Source of the DNA: Nothophaeocryptopus gaeumannii
Lineage: Eukaryota > Ascomycota > Dothideomycetes > Mycosphaerellales > Mycosphaerellaceae
Direction of reading: 5' to 3'
Assembly: GCA_031771865.1 (NCBI GenBank)
Contig: JASISA010000001.1
Span: 1,240,001 to 1,304,000 of the forward strand
DNA: 64,000 bases
In this document: positions 20,588 to 32,501 of the stretch, piece after piece
Layout of the letters: each line of letters starts with the position of its first letter
Position numbering within the stretch: the first letter of the stretch is position 1
Notes under the pieces: model-generated
The model's database searches: none
What the model was told of the DNA's origin: nothing
What the model saw: the letters and a program-made list of their open reading frames with translations, nothing else
Translations under genes and position numbers: made by a program

Positions 20588-21005
20588 TTCGTTCGTAGGT
20601 CCAAAGGCGAGACGTCGTTACGCAGGTGCCCGGGAGCAAGCGGGAGTTGTGCTCAGTCGGAGAACTCGAGGTCTTTGTTCGTGGAAACGGTGTCTGAGGA
20701 GGTCGGAAGAATACAGCGTCGCCCGCGACACTGAGGACAATATCTTAGCACATTCTTGTAGTGTGATAGTCGCATGGACACATGAACACGTGGTGGGGTG
20801 TTCGAGACAGTGGAGAGAAGCTGCGAATCATGAGTGACGTGAGTATTGCTGACTGTTCACGGATCATCTGCAATGCCGATCTCCGACAGCGAAGTGAATA
20901 AGGCTCTTCGCGAAGCATAGCTGTCAAGCATTCACTCACAATACGCCAAGACCATCAGACTTCATCTCATCCTTGGTGAGAGGATACGCGGATGAGAATG
21001 ATAGG
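20588..21005. promoter_or_regulatory. Bidirectional promoter region, acyltransferase / NAD kinase
   Basis: A 418-bp divergent intergenic region whose outer ends are the two start codons. No specific element is claimed. Confidence 0.45.
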
Positions 21006-22354
21006 ATGAACACAGTATGGCGATGCTGGAGGGGCACAATAACGTCCTCGCGATGCTTCACAACGACAGCTATCCGGCACGAGGTCCGCAATATCGCAGA
21101 GTTGCCCCCACGCATCCATCCTAAGTTTCAGGGTATAACATTCATCGAAGAAGCCACTAGGGAATGCATATCTAATGTGGCACAGAAACGAAAAGCCACG
21201 ATCTTCTCGCGTTGACATGGCCCTCGCCTCCACGCAACATATTGATTGTCCGAAGGGACGACGATACCGAGGTCGATAAGGCTCTCATAGAGTATGCAAA
21301 CCATATGAAAGAGGTTCATCCAGACGCATCTCTCATTCTCGAGCCAAACGTGGCTCATAAGATCCATGAGACATTCCCATTTCCCATCTATGCCACCAAT
21401 GGAGAAGGCAACTCAGCATACGAGAAGATCGTGGACTTGACTACTACACTCGGTGGCGATGGAACTATCCTACACGCAGCGTCCCTCTTCGCTACAGCAA
21501 CAAGCGTGCCCCCAGTGCTCTCATTCAGCATGGGCACGCTGGGCTTCCTGGGCGAATGGAAGTTCAACGAGTACAAGCGAGCATTTAGAGAAGTCTTCAT
21601 GTCCGGGGCCTCGACCTCTCAACATCCAAGAAGCACAGATGAGCCGAAGACGACACATGACGCATGGGACGGAGCGCGAGGGAGATCGATGGGTGCATCG
21701 CGAAACTCCCGGATCCTACTCCGCAACCGACTTCGAATCGGCATCTTCGACAGCAATGGGAAACGTCTACCTCACGAATCACCCTTCGCACACGCCGACA
21801 ATCGATGCGAAGACACATTCGCCTTGAACGAGGTGCTTCTCCACCGAGGTGCCCTCCCTCATCTGGCACACATCACGATTCTAATCGGCTCGCCACCTCA
21901 TCAAAAGACATTAACGACAGCCATCGCAGACGGGTTCTTGGTTTCCACACCCACAGGATCCACAGCCTACAGCTTATCAAGCGGAGGATCCATTGTCCAC
22001 CCTCTAGTCTCCTCCATCCTCCTGACACCCATCTGTCCGCGTTCCCTCTCCTTCCGACCTCTGGTTCTCCCAGCGAACACGCCCATCACCCTCCGTATCG
22101 AAGACGCAAATCGAGGCAAGGAGATTGAAGTCTCAGTAGATGGCGTCCGAGGACAGGAAGGCCTCAAGACGGGCATGGAAGTCAGAGTGGTTGGTGAAGA
22201 GGTACGTTCGCCGGGAGTGCCAGGTGCTCGGGACTGGCTGCGTGGCGTGCCTAGTATTGTCAGATCTGGAGGTGCTGCGAATGAACAGGATCATTGGGTT
22301 GGAGGGCTGAATTCTCTGCTTAAGTTTAATTATCCGTTTGGAGAGGATGGGTGA
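21006..22354 (+). CDS. POS5: Mitochondrial NAD(H) kinase (Pos5-like)
   Basis: Phosphorylates NAD(H) to NADP(H). Exons 21006-21132 and 21186-22354 give 431 residues. Exon 1 encodes an arginine/threonine-rich presequence (MNTVWRCWRGTITSSRCFTT), indicating mitochondrial import as for yeast Pos5. Exon 2 opens ETKSHDLLALTWPSPPRNIL. Kinase motifs: GGDGT (about 132-136), SMGTLGFLGEW, NEVLLHRG and the ribose-binding TPTGSTAYSLSSGG. The long exon alone has no ATG before the catalytic domain, so the first exon is needed. A Ser/Arg/His-rich insert of about 30 residues follows REVFMSG. The stop at 22354 overlaps a GTGAGT that could be a donor, so a further 3' exon is not excluded. Confidence 0.9.
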
Positions 22355-23385
22355 GTCTCCTTATGTATCGAATGACTTATAGCATTGGTTGGCGCCTGTG
22401 ATGTGACGGCCTTTTTCCGAGTCGGTGAAACAGGTCTTGTGTGTTGTAGCGATCAGCATCGTTTGTGAAATTGAAGCAGAAATAGATTGGCGACCAAAAG
22501 AGGTGCGTGTCCTTTTGCATGTAATGCTTTACGCTTCACCTGTATAGAGAAACGTGGAGGATGCTACCAGCATGTGACAAATTAGCCAGTCTACATGTGC
22601 AGTCCGCCATAGCTTCAAAGAGGATCAAGCCATCCCCCCGTCTCAAAGTCAACGGTCCCAAGCCGTTGCAGAAAGTCGGCGTCGTTTCCAATAGTGCCAC
22701 CGAAGTGGGAATCGTCAAGCAAATGTTGTTCATCCTCGTTGGCTGTGAATCGTGCTGGTAGCTTCGACATGAGTCTGTCCAGGACCTTTCGTAGTGCGTT
22801 GAGGCCCATAGCGCAGATCGAGTAATTGCCCTTGTCTGGAGATACCCTTGAACAAGTGCAACAGGATTGACCTTCAAGTAGAGAAGGCAGACCGTCAGGT
22901 CATTGCGATGTCCGCATCATGTCAATGCCAATGGGTCTTGTCCACGGGCTAGGCGTCAAACGAGCTCAGCCTGCTTCACGCAGCTTGTTCCTGACAGCCA
23001 CTGTTCGCGAGGCGCTGCTCGAGGCAAGTCCGTTCTTTAGGTCCATGGTCATTGCTATATCTTTGCGTTAAAGACGAACTGCGATGATCGTTCATTCGAA
23101 TTGAACACTGACAACTTGGGCAATGCAATGTTTGAAGCAGGAACGCGTCAAACCACGAAGTGACCCATCGGAGCTCGCTTGTCAATCCTTCCGCCCCTCA
23201 ACATCCCCTCCCAGAACCAAAAATTCTGGCACTCCTTGTCACTTCCATCGGCGAACTCCACCTCACACCAATCGTGACAACAACACGCGACCCCGGACTC
23301 ACACGACCGAGCATACACCGCAGTCACAAGTCACCACTCCTCCCATCCCCTCCTTATCCACATCTTCCTTGCTCCTCCCTTTCAC
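22355..23385. other. Intergenic, no supportable gene
   Basis: About 1 kb between NAD kinase and PNP. Only short ORFs without coding bias. The last 200 bp is C-rich (ACTCC, CCCTCC runs), typical of a fungal leader. Confidence 0.4.
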
Positions 23386-24577
23386 ATGGAAACCCTCCAC
23401 CACCTCGCCTCCATCTACCACTCCATCAGCCACCTCAGACACACCTTCCTGTCCGCCCACGACGAAATGTCCTCCAACAGCACACTCTTCCAACGAGCCT
23501 GCGAAACCGCAGAATTTCTCCAACTAAAACTCCCCGAGCATCTCAAGAAACCGCGAGTGGCGATTGTGTGCGGGAGCGGACTTGGGGGTTTGGCGGAATG
23601 TGTGAATGAGGGGAGTGCGGAGAGTTGGGAGTATAAGGATGTGCCGAATTTTCCCTTGAGTAGTGGTGAGTCTGTAACTTGAACTGAGAAGTGACGGATG
23701 GTATAGATTTGGTGGGAGATTTTTGATCGATGGATGGCTACTGAGACTACTTCGAACAGTGGCGGGCCACGAAGGCAGACTCATTTTCGGCACCGTTGGT
23801 CGACAGGAACAAGTACCAGTTGTACTACTTGTCGGACGCGCGCAGTCAGTAGCTTCCATACTACATAGCCCTCTCAATTCCAAAAGTCCACATTTGCTCA
23901 TCTCCTTCTGCAGTTTCTACGAGGGCCACACCATGGAAGACGCCAGCTTCGCGACCCGAGTGTGCAAAGTGATTGGTGTCGAAACCATCATCATGACCAA
24001 CGCGGCCGGAGGTCTGAACCCAGCATACAACGTCGGTGACATCGTTTGTCTCAATGATCACTTGAACCTGGCTGGGCTTGTGGGCTTCCACCCGTTACGT
24101 GGTCCGAACGAAGAAGAGTTCGGCGTTCGTTTCCCTCCCCTGAGCGATGCGTACGATATTCATCTGCGACAACTTGCCCATTGCAGCTGGAACGACCTTC
24201 GACAGCAGCAGCCCAGCGAGCGGCAGATGCATGAGGGCGTGTATGCCTTCGTGGCAGGACCAACATATGAGACCAGAGCGGAGTGTCGAATGTTGAGGAA
24301 TCTAGGTGCCGACGTGGTGGGAATGTCGACAGTGCCGGAGATCGTGACAGCGAGACACTCAGGGCTGAGCGTCCTTGCCTTCAGTCTTGTGACCAACAAA
24401 TCTGTCCTCGAGCCGACTGTACGGGCAGATAATCCGGAGCTCCAGGGTATGAGTCGTGAGGAGCTAGATCGGTATCTGGGCCAAGGTCGAGCTGATCACA
24501 ATGAAGTCCTGGAGGCTAGTCGACAGGCGGCAGTGGACATGCAGAGCCTGGTGCTTCGTATTGTCACACAGCTTTGA
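23386..24577 (+). CDS. PNP1: Purine nucleoside phosphorylase
   Basis: Cleaves inosine and guanosine with phosphate in purine salvage. Exons 23386-23665, 23760-23844 and 23914-24577 give 342 residues. Motifs: phosphate loop GSGLGGL (about 63-69), SVAGHEGRLIFG across intron 1, LVGRAHFYEGH across intron 2, TNAAGGLNPAYNVGD, and the purine-site region AGPTYETRAECRMLRNLGAD with MSTVPE and VTNK. The second intron is 69 bp without a stop, so read-through would stay in frame, but splicing restores the conserved RAHFYEG. Translation may instead start at the internal ATG 23467 (MSSNSTLFQRACETAEF), closer to the usual family start. High confidence. Confidence 0.94.
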
Positions 24578-24660
24578 GATCCCTGCATGACTTTGGACGG
24601 CATAGCATACTGTAGCACAGCATGGCGATATGGGCATGGCGAAGGATAGAAAGGATTGCT

Positions 24661-25578
24661 TCAACCAGAACCCTTCTTGATTCCACTCTTGCGCTTTTCC
24701 TTGAGCGCCTTGTAAAATGCCTTCTTGCCGCTAGTCTTCTTGTCTTGCAGAGCGCCATACTTGTTCTTGAACCGTCCGGTCTCTTGTTCTCCTGCAAGCA
24801 CCTCTTCCACCAGTGTTCGCTTGCGCTTCTTGTTCTCGATGCGACCGCTGAAGAATTCAGTAGGACCCTCGACAATTGTGCCAACCTGACTGTATTCCGG
24901 CGCCTTCATCTTGCCACCTTCCTTTTTGTAATGGCGATGAGGGTCGAGCACGTTTCGCATCTTGATGAGTTGCAGATCTCGTTTGAGTTCGGGAGTCAAG
25001 TCGGTCTTTGGCAGATTGTACCAGTCATTACCAGCAGTCGCTTTCTTTTTCTGTACACAAGTCAGCGTGGGCCCTAAAGCATGTTGCTCGTGACAAGTGA
25101 GTAGAAGGTCGTAGGCTCAGAGTAACTATGAATAAATAAAACTCTCAGTAGTGCAGAAAGGCAACCAAAACGGTGCCCGGACTCTGCTCAAGAAAAAGTT
25201 TGGGATAATTTTCCTCATAGCGATGTGATGGCGGTTGCTTGTGGAATAACATACCTCTTCGGCAGCCACCTTGGAGGTAATCGGGTCCTCGACCTTCCTA
25301 AACCCTTCCGCCTTCTTTCGATGCTTCTGCTCCAGCAGTCGCGAGGAGTCGACGGTCGCAATATCGCCGTTCATAGTAACGTATGGCTTCTCCAAACTGC
25401 CAGCATCCAGCTTGGGGAAGGATAGAGTCTGCTGCTCGTTCTTCTTGGTTAGCTGCTTGTCCTTCGACTTCTCTTGCAGGCGAGCAGCGGCGCGTGCCAG
25501 CAGCTGCTCGATCTGCTCGTCCGTCAAATCATCCTTTTGGTCATGTGTGGCCAGAGGAGGCACGAGTGCGGTAGCCAT
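24661..25578 (-). CDS. FCF2: rRNA-processing protein Fcf2
   Basis: Nucleolar factor for early 18S rRNA processing. Exons 25578-25255 and 25050-24661 give 237 residues. The N-terminal half (1-108) is charged with a helical stretch, DEQIEQLLARAAARLQEK. Exon 2 is the conserved Fcf2 domain: KKKATAGNDWYNLP, LTPELKRDLQLIKMRNVLDP, VGTIVEGPTEFFSGR, then KRTLVEEVL and a lysine-rich end with KYGALQDKK. The 204-bp intron is long for this window. It is convergent with PNP1 (83 bp apart) and divergent from SEC12. Confidence 0.93.
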
Positions 25579-25856
25579 CTTGCTCGCACAATCGAGTCGC
25601 TACATCTGAGGTTGGCGAGTGGAGGGAGGAAAGTCGCAGTTCGCAAAGCTTCAAATAATTCCACGCGAGTTGGGCCTGCCAAGAGCGGAGTGGGGTCCGC
25701 CGACGGACCAGGATTGTGGCTTGGCGTCGTGCCCCAGTCGTCACTGCTGTTTCCAAGCGGATACATTTCAACACCTGTCTCCTTCGTTCTGATTTATCTG
25801 TACATATAACACCCTCACAGCACTCTGATCCAGTGCTCTACCTACCAGCGATCACG
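25579..25856. promoter_or_regulatory. Compact bidirectional promoter FCF2 / SEC12
   Basis: Only 278 bp separate the two ATGs on opposite strands, so the promoters must overlap or abut. No element is assigned. Confidence 0.5.
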
Positions 25857-27864
25857 ATGCCTGCTTTCGTGAACTCCGAAGTATCCTTCGCAAAGCACAC
25901 CCTTCCGTATCCAGTTTATACAGCCGACTTCGATCCCTACAATCGCGGATACCTCGTAGTAGCAGGAGGTGGAGGCGAGGGCCGCAGCGGCGTACCGAAT
26001 CAGATTGTGCGTACAACATGAGCAGCTCCGTGAAAAGATCGAAAGGCTGACAAGCCTACAGTCCGTATTGGACGTCAGTACTCGCGCGCGCATCGAACCT
26101 GCATTGGACATCGATCTCTCTAGAGAAGAGGATTCTATACAGTCACTGGCAAATCTCGCGACTAAGGATGGCTTGATCACGCTGGTCGGAATCAACTCGT
26201 CTGCAGCAGAGCAGAAGAAGGGCAACAATGAGCACTTCCGGTCGTTTAGCATACGGTACCCTCCGCGTAAGAAGCAGAAGACGGAGTCGGAGGAGACCAA
26301 GTCGGAAGACAAGGCCGCTTTCAAGTTCCTGGGAAAGCGATCGCTCTTCAGGCCTGCTTCCTCCCCGAAACCAGAGACATACCAGCGACTGTTGCGACTG
26401 AGTCCAGTCCAGAAGGGAGACACCCCAGGAAAGCGCATCGGAGCGATCGCGACTGGCTTCGCCGAGAAGTCAGAAGTAATTGTCTTCAATGCGACTGTAG
26501 CGATACCTGGAGATCAGGATATTTTGACCAAGATCGAATTGCCTGAAAAGTCGGAAGCAGTGGATCTGGACATTGCACAGCCGGACAAGGACGAGTTCAG
26601 CGTGGCCTATTGCGATGAGCACAATATCTACGAGCAAACCTTCAAGTACAACTTCGATACCAAAAGAGTGGAAAAGAGGCCTAACGGACCTCGCCGAGTG
26701 CACCAGATGCCATTGCCAGACTCGTTCCAGGACCCTAAGAGCCGGCCAAAGTTCAGATGTCTGCGGTTTTTGAACGCCGAGAACATCATCGCACTTGTGA
26801 ACAAGGGGAACAAAGCTGGCACGGAGCTACGACTATTCCATCTCTATCCCACCGGACCTGCTTTGGAGATGCAGACTAAGAAATCGCCGTCTCATCTGAA
26901 GCAGGCCTCAGCGATGGACGTTTGCGCGTTGGATGCAGATCAAAGTGGCAATCAACAATTTGCTATTGCGGTCGCTGGGCAGGATATCAACATCGAAACC
27001 TTCACGATCAATTACCAGGCAGCTACCGATACGTTCTCATCACTGAAGGGATACATGAGAATGAAAGACGTGCACGACCAGCAAATGACCAAAATCTGCT
27101 GGGCGCCATTCCATTCACCTACCCGCGCGGCTGATCCTGGATCGACGACCGGTAAGAACGGCGAGCCTGTACCTCCACAAAAGCCTCAGCACCCTGGACC
27201 TCAATACCTTCGCCTCGCTTCCGTGAGCTATGGCAACACAGTTGTCATTGACACATTCCCCCTTTCGCCATTGGAACCTAGGAATAAGAACTCGCGGTAC
27301 GTTCTCAGCCATCCTCAGGACGAAGCTTTCTGGAAATGGGCATACATCGCGATCATTACACTGGTCGTCCTCGTTGGCGCGTTTCTCTTCCAAGCCTTCA
27401 CCACAGACGGGTTCAGCTCCGATGTTGGCCTGTTCAAGTATATCCCCGAGAATATCCGCAGCGCCCTAGATCAGCCCGTAACCCCAAGACGTGGCATATC
27501 GGTCTCGAAAGTGACAAAGGTCGCTTCACCTACTGCTATCGCCAACCTCAAAGAAGCCATCGCAGAGCATCACGGATCTCCCGAAGATGCGGCCGCTACA
27601 GCTGTTGTAGTACAAGATGTTCCAGAAGGCGACGGGATAAGCGTTGCCGTCCATCCGGACAAGGAAGCATACCGATCTAAAGATACCTCTGCGAAGCATT
27701 GGGACGAGCTCGGACCTCACCAGCAACACTACTGGAGGGAGAAGCTCATCAAGACGGGTCAATGGGCTGAGAGTGAGGGGGAAACGGTACTTAAGGGTGT
27801 GCTATGGAGTACCTATGCTGGGCTTGTAGGCCAGGCTGGTCAGGCCATCCGCAATGAGCTGTGA
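25857..27864 (+). CDS. SEC12: Sec12, Sar1 guanine-nucleotide exchange factor
   Basis: ER membrane exchange factor that loads Sar1 with GTP to start COPII vesicle budding. Exons 25857-26006 and 26062-27864 give 650 residues. Exon 1 carries the family start of the beta-propeller: LPYPVYTADFDPYNRGYLVV, then AGGGGEGRSGVPNQI (the conserved GGGG...G-x-N-x-I region). After the intron come further WD-type blades (for example FAEKSEVIVFNATVAI, VEKRPNGPRRVHQM). A transmembrane helix, WAYIAIITLVVLVGAFLFQAF, lies near 476-496, anchoring the cytosolic propeller as a type II protein. A luminal tail of about 150 residues follows. It shares a short promoter with FCF2. Confidence 0.9.
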
Positions 27865-30800
27865 GGGGCTCGGGCGACAATAACGCGGTGCGCAACAGAT
27901 CCCAGGGCTGTTATGCGGTGCTGAACATGTGAACAGATCATTGGCAAGATTGAGATTTAGAGTGCTTCAAGCATGACGCAAAGATCGCAGGTGTATGTAC
28001 GTAAGCCGAGTCGTAAATCCAACAATGAGATTCCTGTCAATCGTGCAAGTAGATGAGCAATCGGTAATGAACACAATTGCGTAACTACCCTACCCACCAT
28101 ACAGTCAAAGACATGAATCAGTCCGGAACAGAAAATCTGTGAACTCATCCGAAAATAAGGGTGCAACACCGCGATTGCGAAACTCTCGGTGTCTCGATGC
28201 CGAGACCTCTGAAATCGCAGCCCAAAGGCCCCAGAAATCGTTCCTTCGAAAACCCTTTGCTACGTCATATGATCGGCACAACCATAGCTGGGAAAAGCTT
28301 GGCAACGTATTATGTTGCAAGTGACGGCACCTCATGGAGAATTGCGTTTTGCAAGCATGATAAGTCATTGGCACGCAGGTTGTGATGTAGGTACTATCCT
28401 GTACTTTCGTGCAGTTGCATGTGTGCCAGGAGCTGGCGCAGATTTCAGGGACGGGAACTGTACAGGAAGACGTATAGTTCTTTAGATGTAGGAGATGTAG
28501 CAGTCGGTCGAAGGGATAAAACAACAGGGATCTCATCGATGTCTACTTCTTCTTAATGTGAGACCTCGAAGTGAAACCTGGTGATCATCTTGCTTACTGT
28601 ACTCGGGGGAGTTCAAGCGGTGGCCCGGCATCCTGAGTTGTATGCCGGTCACTGAGTCGTGATAGTTCTACCAGACCTCCGCAGACGAACTCAGACTACA
28701 ACTTCTGCGTGTGAGACGTGAGCAAGTAGCTAGAGTGGGATACTTCTGGATGAATTAGGAAACAAGAAAATTCGCTTACTTGCGGATGTAATGCCGGCCG
28801 GCAACCAGTCCGACTGTGACCTCATCCGATTGAAAACGCTATATAGCAGAATGACCGGGGCTTCGTGTGTAACATGGGTGACGCTGTGCATATCAAGACG
28901 TTGGGAGGGAGTGTCAGAGTGAGCAGTGTCGCTGTGTGAGGGAGAATGGCATTTTGACGGGAAGAATAGCGAGGCTGTTTCGTGTCGAGCACTCGTGGCG
29001 CTGATGATTGACTCCCGTGAAGAAAACTCTTTCGACCTGACCTCTTGGTTGGATGCGGATGACTGTCTTGACTTCAGGAGGTTGAGTTGGAGCTTCTTCG
29101 CGCTCGGTAGATGCGAAAAGTCTCCAGTTAGTTTTGTAGACTTCGCGCAGGCATCTCCTTGGATCTTTCTGCAGACGTGCCGTGATGGTTTGCTGCACGG
29201 CTACTCAGCGTTCGCGTATCAGATGTGTCATGATGGAATTGGGCACTGAGCGGCTGAAGCAGCCGCAAATATTGAAAGTCGCGACTCCTTGCCAGGCTGT
29301 CGAACCCATTGAAGCCTTGTTTCGAAGGTCGACAACCATGCTTGAGACCTGGCATGGCTGCCGTGACACTTCGGATTGCCGGGGCCAAGAGCTCGGAGGC
29401 GTCGATCAAAGTTTTGGAATGGCTTTTGGAAGTTGGCCGATGGGAAACACTCCCCAGACGTTCCCAGCTGGCTCGAACGATCGATGCGATAAAAGGTTGA
29501 TGTTGCATGGGTTGCCAGTCATTGAATATATGAGCTTCGGCCCGTGCCCCCTGTCCAGACTCTCTGACAGTTCAGCCGCTCGGATTAAGACGACGGTCCT
29601 GCGTTTGTGAACCAACGAGACTCTGGTGTTGATTGAAGAGTCCGGAGAAGCCGGGGCAAAATTGCAATCCCATCGATATGGCAAGCCGAGGAAAGTTCAT
29701 ACAGCTTGTTGCAGAGAATCTTATGGTGTCCTCCGAAGACTTTCCGGACAAACTGATAGCAGGACGCGCTTCGTGCAATCGGAACTTCAACAACCCAGTT
29801 TCGCCGGTGAACGCTTCTTACCTCTGAGTTTTCAGTGAGATCGTGAGATCAGGCAAGCTCGGCGGAAGCATGCTGGCGACTTCTCAACATGACCGCTTTT
29901 GCGAATTCTCAACTCCTGGTACGTGGACCACAACTCCACCCAGCGGAACGTGCCTGCGTCAGCAGCTAGCTGTATCTTACGTGAAATTGCAAGGCACTTT
30001 TTGCGACCTGTTTGCTGCACGCCGCGCGAAGGGCCGGACTGGACCGCTCCACAAATGCACGGGATGCTCGGGTCGTACATGCATGTGGAGGATGCAGCTT
30101 TCGCAGTGAAGAGAATGGCCGAAAGTAGACGGCCGGCGGCGCAATACGAAAAGCAGCCAACAATACCGTAACCCGTGTTTCTCGAAAGTTGATTGCGAAA
30201 TTGAATGGCCGAACCCTTTCGTTCTGGTTGCGTTTCGCCAGACAGATTGTTTCGAGCGTAAGCGTTGAACACGTAGACTCCAATACGCAGGTGGAGATTC
30301 CTCGTATTCGTAGGGCAGACTCAAGCAATGAGTTGGAGTTGATAGATGATGAAGGGCCAGTCGTACAAGTTTGACAGGTGCATGAACAATGACCTACCTT
30401 CGCGTCAGCTGTTCAGATTGGAGCGATTGAGATTTCTACCCACGGTCCTGCGTCGAGGACGACACGAAGTCAAGAAAAGCATTGCGCCTCAACCGCATAT
30501 TGTACCGGTCTTGATCAATAGCGACAAACAGGTTGCTGGCGGTTTGATCCACGCTCTCAAACCGGAGACCGGCGGGCGCAAGCAATCTATCGTGCATATG
30601 GTTCTGAAGAACAGGCGCTGCTTCCGGTCTCGTGGGCAGGACGGCGCGCAACCAGTGACTGCAACTATATTGGTCACTGTTGCGTGTACACAGGTCGCAC
30701 AACAGAAGGACATCCGACAAGCGTCGAAAATACTTCGGACACGGCGAGACGGTGTGCAACTCGAAGTGAGCGCGCGGCAATGATACTGCTCGAGACGGAC

Positions 30801-32501
30801 CTGCTTGGCGAGTGTCTGCTCTGCTGTACTCCCGTCGTCGAGAAGCGGCCGACCCAACCGAGAGGGCGGGTCATGTGCTCCCTAGTGTGAGCGATTTTTG
30901 GTCAGCCTCGTGAGCCTTGGCTTTCAGGTGTGAAGGGTTTGTCGGTCTTCGAACTGTAGGTTTGTTCGTCATTTCGTGAGGACATCGGCATCTCACCATC
31001 GCGCGTGTCGGAGTCTTTCTTCTGCACTTGTGTTGCGAGTCCAAGTGGAGATGTTTCGGTCGGTTGGGCGTGTTGGGACAGGATGGCAAGTGTCAAAAGA
31101 TGCAGTGGCCAGACTCCGCGTGCTTTTCCGGAAGTAGGCCCTCGCAGGCGTGCTCTCCGAGTCCAGCTCCAGCAGTGAGAGGGAGTGGATGTGGTAGGGA
31201 TCGTGGAGTGGAGGCGATGTGAGGTTCATCACCTTGTCTCGCAACATCCTGGCGGCGCTGGCCCTCGCCGTCTCCCTCTTTCGAGGCTTTCCCTCCCCGT
31301 CTGGCCTGCTCAACTCCTGCTGCCGCGTGATATTATTGAAGAGCGGCACGTTTGCCCAGGCCGACATCTCGCCAACTCTCAGCAACTGCAAGCGTGCTCT
31401 GTCCGACGACCTGGTTCTTGCAAACTTGTTTGCTGTACCGGTACTGACTACCAACACTGCTCGTCCTTTGACACGCTACAAAACCGCGTGAGGGAACATC
31501 TGTGACAAGTTCTCTCACGCGCTGGAGAGCTCGCCGTCGTTAGAAGAGGCCAACGGCGCGGCAGTGCATTCGCCGCGGGAGGCTACGGTCCTGTACCGAA
31601 TCCGCCGTCCAGTTTGACCCTCTTGACTACTGCGTCGCTTACGCATGGCCGATGGCAGAACTGGCTGGCCGAGTTTCAGCCAACACGCCGGGCTCACCTC
31701 GACTGAGCCTAGTCTTACCAGGGGATGCGGTAGCTAAACGTAGTTGTGCCTCTTCAACCAGCTGTGCAGGGCCCTCCCGGCACGTCCACGCTCCTGCGCG
31801 CCCCCACCCGTCCTGCCAGTTTCCGCCGAAATGAGGGCTGGCTGTCTCTTATGCGCCGCAAACACAAAATAGCAACGGGCGGCGCACGACGAGAAGTGAA
31901 AAGTGCCGCCCGCCTTCTGCAATCTGCCCAAAATGAAGTGCCGCTGCGCCAATACATGACACGAGTGGCGCTGTCGACAACTCTTCCTGACACTCGCCCA
32001 ATTGTGCTGGGACGCGGGACGGCACTCTCTGTGGTTGCTGTACAGGGCTGGCCATACGAGCCTGCGCTTGTCTCAACATGTGAACGGGGCTGACATCCAT
32101 CACCGTCTCCGCAGCTGTTCCTGCGCAAGTCGACCAGCATGACCGATGCTGGCTAACACGGCTGCGAATAATGGCCACGACCCTGGTCGCACTGCACCAA
32201 AACATCCGTCGTACAGCTTTATCGGTGCGAGTCGCAGTCACTCGAATTAGGTTCACCATCGTCTGCCTTCTCCCAAACCGTCATAACAGTTCTCGCTGCC
32301 ACCACCTCCTCCACGGGATCTTCTTTGTTTGCTCTGCTTTTGGTGCTTTTGTTCTTTCTGCAAAGGACCCTTCTACGTCAAAACGATCGCCATACATACG
32401 CCTTTCTGCAGAGTCGAACTTTCAGTCGCAGCGGTATAGGGTTCTAGCGCCCGCGATTTCAGACGCCCAACTCCCAATGCGATGCGCGCTGCGCAGTAAC
32501 G
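27865..32501. other. Gene-poor region
   Basis: About 4.6 kb without a supportable gene. ORFs of 90-155 codons overlap on both strands (for example 28914-29198 minus, 30346-30783 plus, 30993-31457 minus), but they lack domains, and several lack an ATG. A GCTATATAGC element sits at about 28838-28848 with no convincing gene behind it. The last 1 kb before 32502 is probably the promoter and leader of the CRIB gene, with pyrimidine runs at about 32260-32350. Confidence 0.4.

Noticed and set aside
28914..29198. 94-codon minus ORF with good third-position bias
   Set aside because: It starts at GTG and has no upstream ATG or splice join I could find.
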